DNA of 64,000 nt from Emticicia agri. GTDB taxonomy: Bacteria; Bacteroidota; Bacteroidia; Cytophagales; Spirosomataceae. Below the pieces are notes generated by a model. It saw nothing but the letters and a program-made list of their open reading frames with translations, was not told the origin of the DNA and made no database searches. The stretch is from contig CAMAQF010000013.1 in NCBI GenBank assembly GCA_945860265.1, positions 1 to 64,000 on the forward strand. Direction: 5' to 3'. This document shows, piece by piece, positions 19,465 to 29,397 of this stretch (the stretch's first letter is position 1; the number at the start of each line of letters is the position of its first letter). Both the position numbers and the translations under genes were made by a program.

Positions 19465-19926
19465 CTAAAGACCTAACATTTCAATTGCTTCTGGGGCAAC
19501 TGTCTGTTCTATGTCTGCCGACTCAACGTTTGACTGGTAATTCCATAAAACTTTGATAACTGAGACGGTTTTGGCAACTTTCTCTTTCCAAATCTTTGCC
19601 TCACTGCCACGTACCTTGTTAAGTTTTATTTCGATATTTTCTACTGCTGTAAAAAACGCTTCTTTTTTGTCAGCATTCAATGTCATGAATTTAGACGGAG
19701 AAACGTTGTATAAAGTCACAACTTCTTTAAAAATATTCCAATCATTTGTTTTAACTAACTTCTTCGCATTTTTTGACATAAAATTTGCGAAACTTGCTTC
19801 AGCACCTCTAACTAAAATTACTTCGTTTGTTGCTGAATCACGGTCATTTGCTTTTACAATATTTGCAGTAGTCATGAATGACCCGAATACAAATGCAAAT
19901 ATAATTGTTTTTAATGAATTTTTCAT
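19465..19926 (-). CDS. hypothetical secreted protein (153 aa)
   Basis: Signal peptide MKNSLKTIIFAFVFGSFMTTANIVKA; no domain recognised. Confidence 0.65.
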   Translation of the reverse strand: MKNSLKTIIFAFVFGSFMTTANIVKANDRDSATNEVILVRGAEASFANFMSKNAKKLVKTNDWNIFKEVVTLYNVSPSKFMTLNADKKEAFFTAVENIEIKLNKVRGSEAKIWKEKVAKTVSVIKVLWNYQSNVESADIEQTVAPEAIEMLGL

Positions 19927-20165
19927 TGTTTTGTCTTATTTTACTAGTGGATAACGATGCAAAGGTATGCGAGAAAATAATACAATCCAAATGTTGTATA
20001 TGGTCAACAACCGAATATTGTTCTAAATATATTTGGATTTTTTTAATAATACAGATATTTTAAGTAAATATTCAATACAAAATCAAAATATTATTTGTAT
20101 TAAAAAAATGCAACTTATATTTTATTCTAAAAATAAGAAAAATGAAGATTCTTTAAAAAGTACAA

Positions 20166-20726
20166 TCATTCGTTGTAAAAATTCATTGTTCTCTCTACAC
20201 CAATTGTGCAAAAATTCAAAATCATCTCGCCAACACGGTCTAATCTATCTACTAGTTGAATCATTTCGTCGTCATTGAAGGCTTTTAGCACATAATCAAC
20301 CTGCTTACCCGCATGGAAATTATTGCCTATTCCAAACCTTAATCGATTATAAGCATTTGTGCCAAGTTTTTCTTCAATGTTGCGTAAACCGTTTTGCCCA
20401 CCGTGCGAACCTTTGGTCTTTAAGCGTAGCTTTCCGAAGGGCAAGGCGAGGTCGTCGCAAATCACCAAAAGATTTTCGGCAGGAATTTTCAGTGCTTGTA
20501 GCCAATAGTTGATGGCATTGCCGCTGAGATTCATATAAGTTGTTGGCTTGATGCAGTAAATCTGCTTTCCTTTATGCTTAAACTCGCCCGTGTAAGCGAG
20601 GCGTTCCATCTTAAACGAAAAGCCTTGTTGAGCCGCCAACCTATCGAGAGCCATAAAACCAACGTTGTGTCGGGTAAGTGAATATTCTGAGCCAATATTC
20701 CCAAGCCCAGCTATTAAATATTTCAT
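20166..20726 (-). CDS. pth: aminoacyl-tRNA (peptidyl-tRNA) hydrolase
   Basis: MKYLIAGLGNIGSEYSLTRHNVGFMALD...KPTTYMNLSGNAI...GSHGGQNGLRNIEEKLGTNAYNRLRFGIG. Confidence 0.95.
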   Translation of the reverse strand: MKYLIAGLGNIGSEYSLTRHNVGFMALDRLAAQQGFSFKMERLAYTGEFKHKGKQIYCIKPTTYMNLSGNAINYWLQALKIPAENLLVICDDLALPFGKLRLKTKGSHGGQNGLRNIEEKLGTNAYNRLRFGIGNNFHAGKQVDYVLKAFNDDEMIQLVDRLDRVGEMILNFCTIGVERTMNFYNE

Positions 20727-20966
20727 ATTTTTAGGATTTAGGCAGTACTATTTAGGCAACGTTGCTTTTTTTGAAAATAAAAAAGCATACAAAAAATAGC
20801 ATTAAATATACAGCCAAACATTGTTAATTAAAAATTTTGTGCAAAGTTCTTAATATTTTATGCAATTAGTATATCAATTGCTTAGTTTTACAATTTAAAA
20901 CATGAATCAATATCTTTAGCATAGTTGAATTGATAAATCTTTTATCGTTCAGTATTATTTAGGCGT

Positions 20967-21500
20967 ATGAACCGACTCATTCTTAGTAATCCTTTACTTG
21001 ATATTACACTCAATCGTTTGTGCCAGCAATTGATTGAAAACCACAGAGATTTCTCGAATTCAGTGATTTTGGGACTACAACCACGCGGCATCTATTTGGC
21101 CGAGCGTATCACCAAAAAATTAAGAGAAGAAACAAGCATTGATATAAAACTAGGATATTTGGATACCACTTTCTTTCGTGATGATTTCAGAAGAAGAGAT
21201 AGCCCGCTAAAACCCAACGAAACCAAAGTGCCCTTTGTGATTGAAAACAAAAAGGTGATTTTGATTGATGATGTATTGGCAACAGGCCGAATGGTTCGTG
21301 CGGCAATTGATGCTATGCAGGCGTTTGGTCGCCCTAAAAAAGTGGAACTTTTATGTCTAATCAACCGCCGCTACGAAAGAGATTTGCCGATTCAGCCCGA
21401 TTATACAGGTATGCGTGTAAATACGCTAGATACGCAGCGTGTGTTGGTAGAATGGAAAGAACAAGGCAATGAAGAAGATAAGATTTGGTTGATTGGTTGA
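20967..21500 (+). CDS. pyrR: PyrR-like bifunctional regulator / uracil phosphoribosyltransferase
   Basis: ILGLQPRGIYLAERI...FFRDDFRRRDSPLKPNETKVPFVIENKKVILIDDVLATGRMVRAAIDAMQAFGRPKKVELLCLINRR. Confidence 0.92.
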   Translation: MNRLILSNPLLDITLNRLCQQLIENHRDFSNSVILGLQPRGIYLAERITKKLREETSIDIKLGYLDTTFFRDDFRRRDSPLKPNETKVPFVIENKKVILIDDVLATGRMVRAAIDAMQAFGRPKKVELLCLINRRYERDLPIQPDYTGMRVNTLDTQRVLVEWKEQGNEEDKIWLIG

Positions 21501-21509
21501 TGCTTAGAA

Positions 21510-21608
21510 ATGAAGGTTTTTAAATATACGACAATTCTATGGGTAATACTAGCTTTGCTAATATTGATTGCTTTCATTGGGGCGTTAAACAATAACGTTG
21601 TGGAATGA
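21510..21608 (+). CDS. possible 32-aa small membrane protein
   Basis: MKVFKYTTILWVILALLILIAFIGALNNNVVE*, a single hydrophobic helix, 9 bp after the pyrR stop; below the ORF-track length cutoff. Confidence 0.4.
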   Translation: MKVFKYTTILWVILALLILIAFIGALNNNVVE

Positions 21609-21750
21609 AACGCACTACATTATACAACGAATAACTAGTTGATGCTAAATTCACATGGGCTATCATTAAAACTCTTTTGGGTGGAATCGTTGTTTTCAAA
21701 CAACAATTATTCCTCATGTTGCTGTGATATATCGTTATGACCGTAATAAA

Positions 21751-22821
21751 TCAAACGCCACTAAACTCTTTGATATTAGCTATCAAATAATCTATTTGTG
21801 AACTTGTATGCCACGAACTCAGCACAATGCGGGTATTGGGCTTACCCGTTTTGATTGGATATGCAAAACTATAAATAAAGATTTCTTTCTGAAACAAAAA
21901 GTCGTAGAGTTCGTCTTGTAAAGAATAATACACTGGATAGCTTTTGATAGAATTAAATAATAACTGACCATCAGATAGTTGCGAAGAAAAACATTGAATG
22001 TTAACATTTAATTTTTGTCGATTTCTTTCATAAATTTTATCAGCGTGCATGTAGGCGTATAGATAAGCAGGTGCAATCGGTGAGCATGAAGCAAAAAAAG
22101 CGGTATATTGTAGCGTATGAATAAAATCTTTATCAGCAAAAACTACTCCGCCTGCAATGCCCATCGCTTTGTGCAAAGAACTAATTACTACCAATTTTAC
22201 ATTTTCGTTTACGGTTATTTGCTTAAAAATTCCCGAACCGTTTTCCTCTGTTATTCCTAGACCATGCGAATCATCAATCACGAGTGTAATTGTTTGATTT
22301 TGTGGTAGTTGACTCGTCCAGACGAAATGATAAGGGCTTAGTTTAAGTGCATCGCAAGAATTACAAACGATGACCGAGTGTTGAGCATTTTGCTCCGAAA
22401 TTTCTTGACAAATATTGCTTGCCCAAACCTCAAAACTTATATTGGGTAAACTTATATTTGGTTCATGGAAATTAGCAGAATGACTACTTGGTGCATAAAA
22501 AAACGTTGTATTCTGCGTTTTTAGATATTGTGCCACAACTTGCCCCGCCAACATTCCTGACGAAACTGTCAAGGCTTTTTCTGCCCCAACCCATTGAGCC
22601 ATTTTTTCTTCGGCTTGGTCATAAATATCCAATTGCAGGTTTCCGTTTCGAGAACTTCCAAACGACATTCCATAACGATTCATACCCTCAATCAATAATC
22701 TTTTGAAGTCTTCATCTTGGTTCATGCCCAAATAGGACGTTCCACTATAAAAATCGTATTCCTTTCCTTCAAGTAAGATTTTATTTGATGGTAATTGGCT
22801 GATTATGAATTCGTTTGGCAT
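21751..22821 (-). CDS. PLP-dependent aminotransferase, alpha-oxoamine synthase (BioF)-like
   Basis: LLEGKEYDFYSGTSYLGMNQDEDFKRL...YGMSFGSSRNGNLQLDIYDQAEEKMAQWVGAEKALTVSSGMLAGQ...VIDDSHGLGITEENGSGIF...SSLHKAMGIAGGVVF. Confidence 0.88.
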   Translation of the reverse strand: MPNEFIISQLPSNKILLEGKEYDFYSGTSYLGMNQDEDFKRLLIEGMNRYGMSFGSSRNGNLQLDIYDQAEEKMAQWVGAEKALTVSSGMLAGQVVAQYLKTQNTTFFYAPSSHSANFHEPNISLPNISFEVWASNICQEISEQNAQHSVIVCNSCDALKLSPYHFVWTSQLPQNQTITLVIDDSHGLGITEENGSGIFKQITVNENVKLVVISSLHKAMGIAGGVVFADKDFIHTLQYTAFFASCSPIAPAYLYAYMHADKIYERNRQKLNVNIQCFSSQLSDGQLLFNSIKSYPVYYSLQDELYDFLFQKEIFIYSFAYPIKTGKPNTRIVLSSWHTSSQIDYLIANIKEFSGV

Positions 22822-23007
22822 TATTTATTTTGATGAAGTTTTACAAGCGTGAAATTAGTTTATTTCTTTTATAAATTCCAAAAATGATAAACCTAGTTAT
22901 GATATTCCTTTTGTTAAATTGGCTTTGCCAAACTTATTCTATGAATGAATTATTTTCCACTCCCTTTCGTTGAAAAATTAAGAATTATTCAAAAAAGCAA
23001 TGCATAA

Positions 23008-24198
23008 ATGACTCAAAAAGAGAAACTTCTATTATTTATATTGGCTTGTATCAATTTTACGCACATTATTGATTTTATGATAATGATGCCTTTAGGGCCA
23101 CAATTAATGAAAATTTTCGATATTTCACCCCGGCAATTTGGCTTTGTTGTATCAGCTTATGGATTGAGTGCTGGAATTTCTGGTTTTCTATCAGCATTTT
23201 TTGTTGATAATTACGACCGAAAAGTCGTTCTTTTTGCCTATACGGGCTTTGTTATTGGTACGCTTGCCTGTGGTATTGCACCAACTTACGAAATCTTGAT
23301 ATTGGCGAGACTAGTGGCGGGTGTATTCGGTGGTTTGATTGGAGCTCAAGTACTTTCAATTGTAGCTGACACCTTTGAATATGAGCGTCGTGCTACGGCA
23401 ATGGGTTTTGTTACTACCGCTTTTTCGTTGGCTTCGGTGATTGGTATTCCTGCAGGGCTTTTCTTGGCAGGTAAATTTGGTTGGCATTCACCATTTTTGG
23501 TGGTTGGTGGACTTGGAATTGCTGTTATTTTTATGATTTACTGCTTCGTTCCGAGACTTGATAATCACCTAAAAAATCGTCATCCCAAAGACAGTCCATT
23601 TACTGTCATTACTGACATTACTCGAAACCCGAATCAGCTTCGTGCTTTGAGTCTTTCTACAATCATTATGTTGGGGCATTTTAGTATCATTCCATACATT
23701 TCGCCAACTTTGGTTGCCAATGTGGGTTTTAGTCAAGATAATATCTTTTTGATTTATTTTGTAGGTGGACTACTCACTATCTTCTCAGCACCGATGGTAG
23801 GAAAATTGGCCGACCGCAAGGGAAAATATCGAATTTTTGTGATTTTTGCATTGCTTTCAATGATTCCGATTTTCTTGATAACTAATATGTTTTCTGGGGC
23901 TTTGTGGGGGGTTTTAGTAATTTCTGGAATATTCTTTGTGTTTTCAAACGGTCGTTTAATTCCTACTCAGGCAATCGTATCGAACGTTGTAAGTTCACGA
24001 CAAAGAGGTAGTTTTATGGCCATTAATTCATCAGTTCAGCTATTTGCTCAGGCAATTGCGACTAATATCGGTGGATTTATCATTCATAAAATGCCATCAG
24101 GTTATCTTGAAAACTATCCGTATGTAGGATATTTTGCCATGATCATGATTTTTATGAGTATTTTTATTGCTAAAACCGTCAAACCAATCGCACAATGA
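23008..24198 (+). CDS. MFS transporter
   Basis: 12-TM type hydrophobic protein with FVVSAYGLSAGISGFLSAFFVDNYDRKVVLFAYTGFVIGTLACGIAPTYEILILARLVAGVFGGLIGA. Confidence 0.93.
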   Translation: MTQKEKLLLFILACINFTHIIDFMIMMPLGPQLMKIFDISPRQFGFVVSAYGLSAGISGFLSAFFVDNYDRKVVLFAYTGFVIGTLACGIAPTYEILILARLVAGVFGGLIGAQVLSIVADTFEYERRATAMGFVTTAFSLASVIGIPAGLFLAGKFGWHSPFLVVGGLGIAVIFMIYCFVPRLDNHLKNRHPKDSPFTVITDITRNPNQLRALSLSTIIMLGHFSIIPYISPTLVANVGFSQDNIFLIYFVGGLLTIFSAPMVGKLADRKGKYRIFVIFALLSMIPIFLITNMFSGALWGVLVISGIFFVFSNGRLIPTQAIVSNVVSSRQRGSFMAINSSVQLFAQAIATNIGGFIIHKMPSGYLENYPYVGYFAMIMIFMSIFIAKTVKPIAQ

Positions 24199-24809
24199 AA
24201 AAACTTATTTTAGCACTCGTTGCATTTGTTCCTCTAACAATTTTTGCCCAAGATTTTAAAGCAGTAATAGAAAAACATCGAGAGGAATATAAGGCTGATT
24301 TTCTTAAAAATTCGAGTTCGCCACTTAAGAAAGAAGATTTTGAGTATTTACGCTTCTACGAACCCAACGAGAAATTTAAAGTTGCGTGCAAATTTGTAGC
24401 TACAACACGACGAAACTCCGCTCGAAAAAAACCACTCGAAATCCCAACATCTTCTGGGCAAACAGCTGTTTATACAAAATTTGGAGAATTAAAGTTTGAA
24501 ATTGATGGAAAACCAAATAAACTCGCTGTTTATCAATCACTTAGACTCAGAAACCTACCACAATACCGAGATTACTTGTTTATTCCATTCAAAGATTTAA
24601 CAAATGGAAAGGAAAGTTATGGTGGTGGGCGTTACCTTGATTTAAGAATGAAAGAAATAGAAGGTGATAAAATTTATTTAGATTTCAATAAAGCCTATAA
24701 CCCTTTCTGTGCTTTCAGTGCGGGTTATAGTTGCCCGATTCCACCCAAAGAAAATCATTTGAAAGTTGCGATTGAGGCGGGAGAGAAGAATTTTGTGAGA
24801 GAGCATTGA
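24195..24809 (+). CDS. DUF1684 domain-containing protein
   Basis: ATGA overlap with MFS stop; FEIDGKPNKLAVYQSL...YRDYLFIPFKDLTNGKESYGGGRYLDL...DFNKAYNPFCAFSAGYSCPIPPKENHL. Confidence 0.88.
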   Translation: MKKLILALVAFVPLTIFAQDFKAVIEKHREEYKADFLKNSSSPLKKEDFEYLRFYEPNEKFKVACKFVATTRRNSARKKPLEIPTSSGQTAVYTKFGELKFEIDGKPNKLAVYQSLRLRNLPQYRDYLFIPFKDLTNGKESYGGGRYLDLRMKEIEGDKIYLDFNKAYNPFCAFSAGYSCPIPPKENHLKVAIEAGEKNFVREH

Positions 24810-24810
24810 A

Positions 24811-24872
24811 AGTTGGCATTTTTCAGTGTAAAGTTTACTTTTTTGCAGACTGCCTACTGAAAACTGCCAACT
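24811..24872. repeat. imperfect inverted repeat, dispersed palindromic element type
   Basis: AGTTGGCATTTTTCAGT ... ACTGAAAACTGCCAACT, 16/17 complementary. Confidence 0.65.
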
Positions 24873-24874
24873 GT

Positions 24875-25507
24875 TTATATTTTCTTTGCAGGATTTCCGA
24901 AAACGGTTGTGCCATCAGCGACATTTTCGACAACAACTGACCCCGCACCAACACGGGCATTTTTACCGATTGTTACGCCTGAAACAATCACAGCTCCTGA
25001 GCCAATAAAAGCACCTTCTTCAACAATGGCTTCACTATTGATAATTGCACCTGCTCCGATTTGCACATAATCTCCTACGCTTGCGTTGATGTCAACCACC
25101 ACCGAGGCATTGATTATACAATGACTTCCAACCGTCGCGTAAGGATTGACGATTGCACGAGCAGCAACCAAATTTCCGTGACCAATAAAGGCATCAGCCG
25201 AAACAACCGCTGTATTATGCACTGCATTGATAGGCATCGTTTTTCGGCGATTATTGAGCAGTTCGATGAGTTTTTTACGCTCTTTATTATTTTCGAGGGC
25301 TACGAAAGCTTCGGTTTTTGGGCCAATCAGCTTCAAGAAACCATCGTCATCGGTTTCACCCAAAACCATTACATCACCGATTTCAGTATTGTGTAATTTT
25401 TTATCATCATCCAAAAAACCATAAACCACAACATTATTTCTATTGAAAATATCTAAAGCTATTTTCCCGAGATTACCTGCACCAAAAATCAAAACTGGAT
25501 TTTCCAT
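24875..25507 (-). CDS. NeuD/PglB/VioB-type sugar acetyltransferase (LbH hexapeptide repeats)
   Basis: LIFGAGNLGKIALDIFNRNNVVVYGFLDDD plus hexapeptide repeats, C-terminal VADGTTVFGNPAKKI. Confidence 0.88.
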   Translation of the reverse strand: MENPVLIFGAGNLGKIALDIFNRNNVVVYGFLDDDKKLHNTEIGDVMVLGETDDDGFLKLIGPKTEAFVALENNKERKKLIELLNNRRKTMPINAVHNTAVVSADAFIGHGNLVAARAIVNPYATVGSHCIINASVVVDINASVGDYVQIGAGAIINSEAIVEEGAFIGSGAVIVSGVTIGKNARVGAGSVVVENVADGTTVFGNPAKKI

Positions 25508-25599
25508 TCTTAAATTTAAATTGTTCTATAAAATTTGTATTGTTGAGTATAAAACAACATTATTTGTTTTGAGTTTCACACCAAAAAAAGCTAACAAAA

Positions 25600-25842
25600 T
25601 CAACCACCACTTACGGGCGGAATTAATACAATTTCATCGTTTTCTTTCAAAATCGACATATCTTCGGCATATTCAGAGTTAATGGCCACTCTCAACGACT
25701 TTAGGCTTGCAAAAGTAGGGAAATTTGTTGAAAGATGCTGTTTTAAGTCAGCAATGGTGGCGGCATCTTCGAGCGAAGTTGTATAATCAAACTGCCCGAT
25801 GATGTCACGAGTAATACCAAAACATAAGATTTTTATTTTCAT
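25600..25842 (-). CDS. moaD: MoaD/ThiS family protein (molybdopterin synthase small subunit-like)
   Basis: 80 aa, MKIKILCFGITRDIIG...LKENDEIVLIPPVSGG with terminal GG; start moved to ATG at 25842. Confidence 0.82.
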   Translation of the reverse strand: MKIKILCFGITRDIIGQFDYTTSLEDAATIADLKQHLSTNFPTFASLKSLRVAINSEYAEDMSILKENDEIVLIPPVSGG

Positions 25843-25998
25843 ATTTATATTTGTAGGTAAAACTATAACCATGATTTTCCAAAATAGGTTTATCAGCACA
25901 CTATTTCTGAAAGCCTTTTGATATTTTTTCTTGTGAAATTAAAAATAACTTATCTTGCATCTAAAACTGAATATGAATAAAATTAAGATTTTGATTTA

Positions 25999-27474
25999 AT
26001 GATAACATTCAACGAAGTAAACATCCAAAAAGGCGACAGGACGGTTTTAGAAAATATTAATTGGCAAACCCATAATGGTGAAAACTGGGCAATTATTGGT
26101 GGAAATGGCTCAGGAAAAAGCACTTTTTTGGAAGCTATTGCAGGAAAAATATTTCCGACAAAAGGCCAAATCACGAAGCCAAACTATGATGAAATTGCTT
26201 TTGTAGCCAAAGATTATAGTTTTAATCGAATCGTTCAGGCAGCGACTCAATATTATCAACAGCGTTTCAACTCGCATGATGCTGAGATATCGCCTACGGT
26301 ACGAGAAATCCTGCAAAACCAAATCAAGCCTATTGGTGCGGTGAATGAAAAATCGGTTGATTTACCGACTTTGCCTTATTCTGAAGATGAATTAATTAAA
26401 AGTGCTAATTTGCTCAAAATCAGTCATTTACTCGAACGAAAAATTATAACTTTATCAAATGGAGAAACTCGCCGCACGCTCATAACGCTTTCGTTGTTAC
26501 GCAAACCAAAAGTACTTTTGCTCGATAATCCGTTTGTTGGGCTTGACATAGAAAGTCGTGCTACTTTACACCAAGTGATTAATCAAGTGGCGGTATCTGG
26601 TATTCAGATTATTATCGTTACAACTCCCAAAGAAATTCCTTCATGCATCACCAATATTATTCAATTTCAAAACGGAAAAATAAAGAATTCCTCTTCTCAA
26701 GCTTTTGATTTTCAACAAGTTATATACAATTCGGATATAAAGATAGATGAAGAAGTTTTAGCGATAATTAAGCAAATTCCTGCTAAAAACGATTTCAACT
26801 TTGCCATAAATATGCGAAACGTAACAGTAACATATAAAGGGGAAAACGTGGTTGATAATGTAAATTGGCAAGTAAAACGTGGCGAAAAATGGGCCTTGAT
26901 GGGGCCGAACGGTTCGGGGAAAAGTACAATTTTGAGCTTAATTACGGGCGATAATCCACAAGGGTATCAGAATGATTATGATTTGTTTGACCGTAAACGT
27001 GGAAGTGGTGAAAGTATTTGGGACATTAAGCACAGAATTGGCTTCGTTTCTCCCGAATTACATCTATATTTTACTCGTCAAACCGAAGTTTGGAAGGCAG
27101 TAGCATCGGGGCTCTTCGATTCGGCCGGACTATTTAAAAAATTAACCTTTGAAGAACGTGCCATTACAGACAATTATCTTAAACTATTGAATATTAGTCA
27201 TTTATCAGAACGGAAAATTTATCAACTTTCCACGGGTGAGCAACGACAAGTGTTTTTGGCAAGAGCATTAGTGAAAAACCCACCGTTACTTTTGCTCGAT
27301 GAACCATGCCAGGGACTCGACTACGAACATGTAATTTATTTCAGAGATTTGGTCAATGATTTGGTGCTTGAACTCAATAAAACTCTTATTTATGTGACCC
27401 ATTACGAAGAGGAAATTCCTGCCTGTGTCGATAAACGCCTAAGCCTTAGTAAAGGAAAAGTTATAAATAGTTGA
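25999..27474 (+). CDS. tandem ABC ATP-binding protein, ModF-like
   Basis: Two NBDs with Walker A (GGNGSGKST, GPNGSGKST), signatures LSNGE/LSTGE and Walker B motifs. Confidence 0.88.
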   Translation: MITFNEVNIQKGDRTVLENINWQTHNGENWAIIGGNGSGKSTFLEAIAGKIFPTKGQITKPNYDEIAFVAKDYSFNRIVQAATQYYQQRFNSHDAEISPTVREILQNQIKPIGAVNEKSVDLPTLPYSEDELIKSANLLKISHLLERKIITLSNGETRRTLITLSLLRKPKVLLLDNPFVGLDIESRATLHQVINQVAVSGIQIIIVTTPKEIPSCITNIIQFQNGKIKNSSSQAFDFQQVIYNSDIKIDEEVLAIIKQIPAKNDFNFAINMRNVTVTYKGENVVDNVNWQVKRGEKWALMGPNGSGKSTILSLITGDNPQGYQNDYDLFDRKRGSGESIWDIKHRIGFVSPELHLYFTRQTEVWKAVASGLFDSAGLFKKLTFEERAITDNYLKLLNISHLSERKIYQLSTGEQRQVFLARALVKNPPLLLLDEPCQGLDYEHVIYFRDLVNDLVLELNKTLIYVTHYEEEIPACVDKRLSLSKGKVINS

Positions 27475-27501
27475 ATAGAAAAGCGATTATAATAAATGGA
27501 C

Positions 27502-27915
27502 TTACTTTAACTTATACCATTCAACACCCTTCAAGGCCGCTCGACGATTAACGGTTTCTGATGCAGGATAGTTTTTAGATAAATAGTCAAGTATTACAGG
27601 TTCGGCATCGCCCAATTCCCAAAGTTTTTGTTTTTGCTGCATCCATCTGATTTTTTCGAGCCAACCAGCTCGGTCGGTATGAAATTGTGTAATCAGTTTA
27701 CTCGAATGACAGCCTGTACAATGAGCAGTTACGAGGTCGAGGCCTTTATCAACAATTAGTCCAGTTGATTTATCAATATTTACCGAGTCGGTAAGTGCTA
27801 TTTTTAAAGCCTTTTTATTGCTTAAATCTTCTTGCTTCAAGCTTGCACTAATCATTATTGCAGCACTGAAAACGAGTAAAGATATTTTATATAAGTTTTT
27901 CATAGTTTTACCCAA
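27502..27915 (-). CDS. small monoheme cytochrome c-like protein
   Basis: CTGCH heme motif, TM/signal N-terminus; overlaps the 3' end of the sulfite oxidase-like gene. Confidence 0.82.
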   Translation of the reverse strand: MGKTMKNLYKISLLVFSAAIMISASLKQEDLSNKKALKIALTDSVNIDKSTGLIVDKGLDLVTAHCTGCHSSKLITQFHTDRAGWLEKIRWMQQKQKLWELGDAEPVILDYLSKNYPASETVNRRAALKGVEWYKLK

Positions 27916-29161
27916 TTTTTACTGCAATTCGGTGACAAGAATTATTTAGATACCCACCCGGATTCCACGCCGGAATAATCATTGGTTGCCCAATTCCATT
28001 CGCATCAGTTGCTTTTGCCCAAATCTCATAATATCCTTTTTTCGGGAAATTTACTTTTGTTGACCATCGTTGCCAAGCCAAACGATTTTTTGGTTTACGT
28101 AAATCGCATTTTTGCCAAGTTGCACCAAAGTCAATCGAAATTTCCATGTTTTTTACCTCAAAATCTCCTGCCCATGCGTGTCCACGTAAATCGAGCGTAC
28201 GACCTTCTTCAAGTATCGCACCCGATTTTGGGTACGTAATCACAGATTTTATAGGCATAGACTCTATGATTTTCAAGTCTGAATCAGCAATTTTTCCACC
28301 TGCTTCAATCGGATACGCTGGTACTCGGTAACTATGGCCGCTCATTTTTTCGCCATCATGTACTTTATTTCGGATAGAAATTCGGTTCAACCATTTGCCT
28401 GAAACTGATGCTGGCCAACCGCCGACTACCAATCTAAGCGGAAATCCGTGCATCACAGGAATGTCCTTTCCATTCATTGCCCAAGCCAAAAGCGTTTCAT
28501 CTTCAAGGGCTTTTTTCATAGGCACACCTCTCGAAATGGGCGATTTTGAGGCATCACCACTCAAATGTATATCTTTTCCGTAATACCCAACATAAACCGC
28601 ATCAGCATTTATGCCTACACTTTCAAGTACATCACGTAGCCTTACTCCTGTCCATTCCGCACAACTTACGGCTCCATCTTGCCACTGATTACCCGATGTT
28701 TGTGGGCTAAAACCGTAGCGGCCATTTCCTGCACATTCGAGTGTAAGTTGGTAAGTATAGGCTTTAAACTTTGTCTTTAAATCATTCAAAGTGAATACTT
28801 TACGAGTTTTTGCGGACTCTCCATCAATCACTAATTCCCATTTAGTGGCATCTATATTTTCTGGCAGATTACCATTATTGCGAACAAACATTTTATCGGC
28901 AGGTGTGATTTCATCATCGAGTAAATGCGGTGGAGTTTCGACATTCCAAGGCCGGTCATTGAGCAGCATTAAATCCTTATTCTTTCCTTGGGGAAGGTCA
29001 ATAAAGGCTTTTTCGCCTAAAATTTCTTCTTCTTTTGGTAGATTTTTAGCAAAAACAACATCACTACCAAGTACCGTTGCGATACTTATAATACTTTTTT
29101 GAATAAATGAACGTCTGTTATTTGTAATTTTCATAGAATAGATTTTATAAAGTAGGTGCAA
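27908..29161 (-). CDS. sulfite oxidase family molybdopterin-dependent oxidoreductase
   Basis: FVRNNGNLPENIDATKWELVIDGE...LTLECAGNGRYGFSP...GGWPASVSGKWLNRISI plus C-terminal dimerisation domain. Confidence 0.92.
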   Translation of the reverse strand: MHLLYKIYSMKITNNRRSFIQKSIISIATVLGSDVVFAKNLPKEEEILGEKAFIDLPQGKNKDLMLLNDRPWNVETPPHLLDDEITPADKMFVRNNGNLPENIDATKWELVIDGESAKTRKVFTLNDLKTKFKAYTYQLTLECAGNGRYGFSPQTSGNQWQDGAVSCAEWTGVRLRDVLESVGINADAVYVGYYGKDIHLSGDASKSPISRGVPMKKALEDETLLAWAMNGKDIPVMHGFPLRLVVGGWPASVSGKWLNRISIRNKVHDGEKMSGHSYRVPAYPIEAGGKIADSDLKIIESMPIKSVITYPKSGAILEEGRTLDLRGHAWAGDFEVKNMEISIDFGATWQKCDLRKPKNRLAWQRWSTKVNFPKKGYYEIWAKATDANGIGQPMIIPAWNPGGYLNNSCHRIAVKIG

Positions 29162-29236
29162 AATAAATTATAAAATTTTTGAATTTTTTTAATTTCCCGA
29201 ATTAGTTATTAAATTATATAAAAAAAATATAAAATT

Positions 29237-29397
29237 ATGTTCGTACGATTTGTCAGAATGACCTTTCAAGAAGATAAAACTGAAGAATTTCAAGAAATTT
29301 TTGACTCCTCGAAAGATAAGATTAGAGCCGTGCATGGCTGTCAGCATCTCGTACTGATGCGAGACATTAATCAACCCAATATTTACATGACTCACAG
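29237..29397 (+). pseudogene. 5' half of an ABM-domain gene, split by the island
   Basis: MFVRFVRMTFQEDKTEEFQEIFDSSKDKIRAVHGCQHLVLMRDINQPNIYMTH(S); continues in frame at 36742. Confidence 0.85.
29386..29397 (+). repeat. left attachment-site repeat of the island
   Basis: CATGACTCACAG; 10/12 match to CATGATTAACAG at 36730-36741. Confidence 0.75.

Noticed and set aside
29189-29395. 68-aa minus-strand ORF
   Set aside because: Antisense to the ABM 5' half, which has clear protein logic; the minus frame looks spurious.
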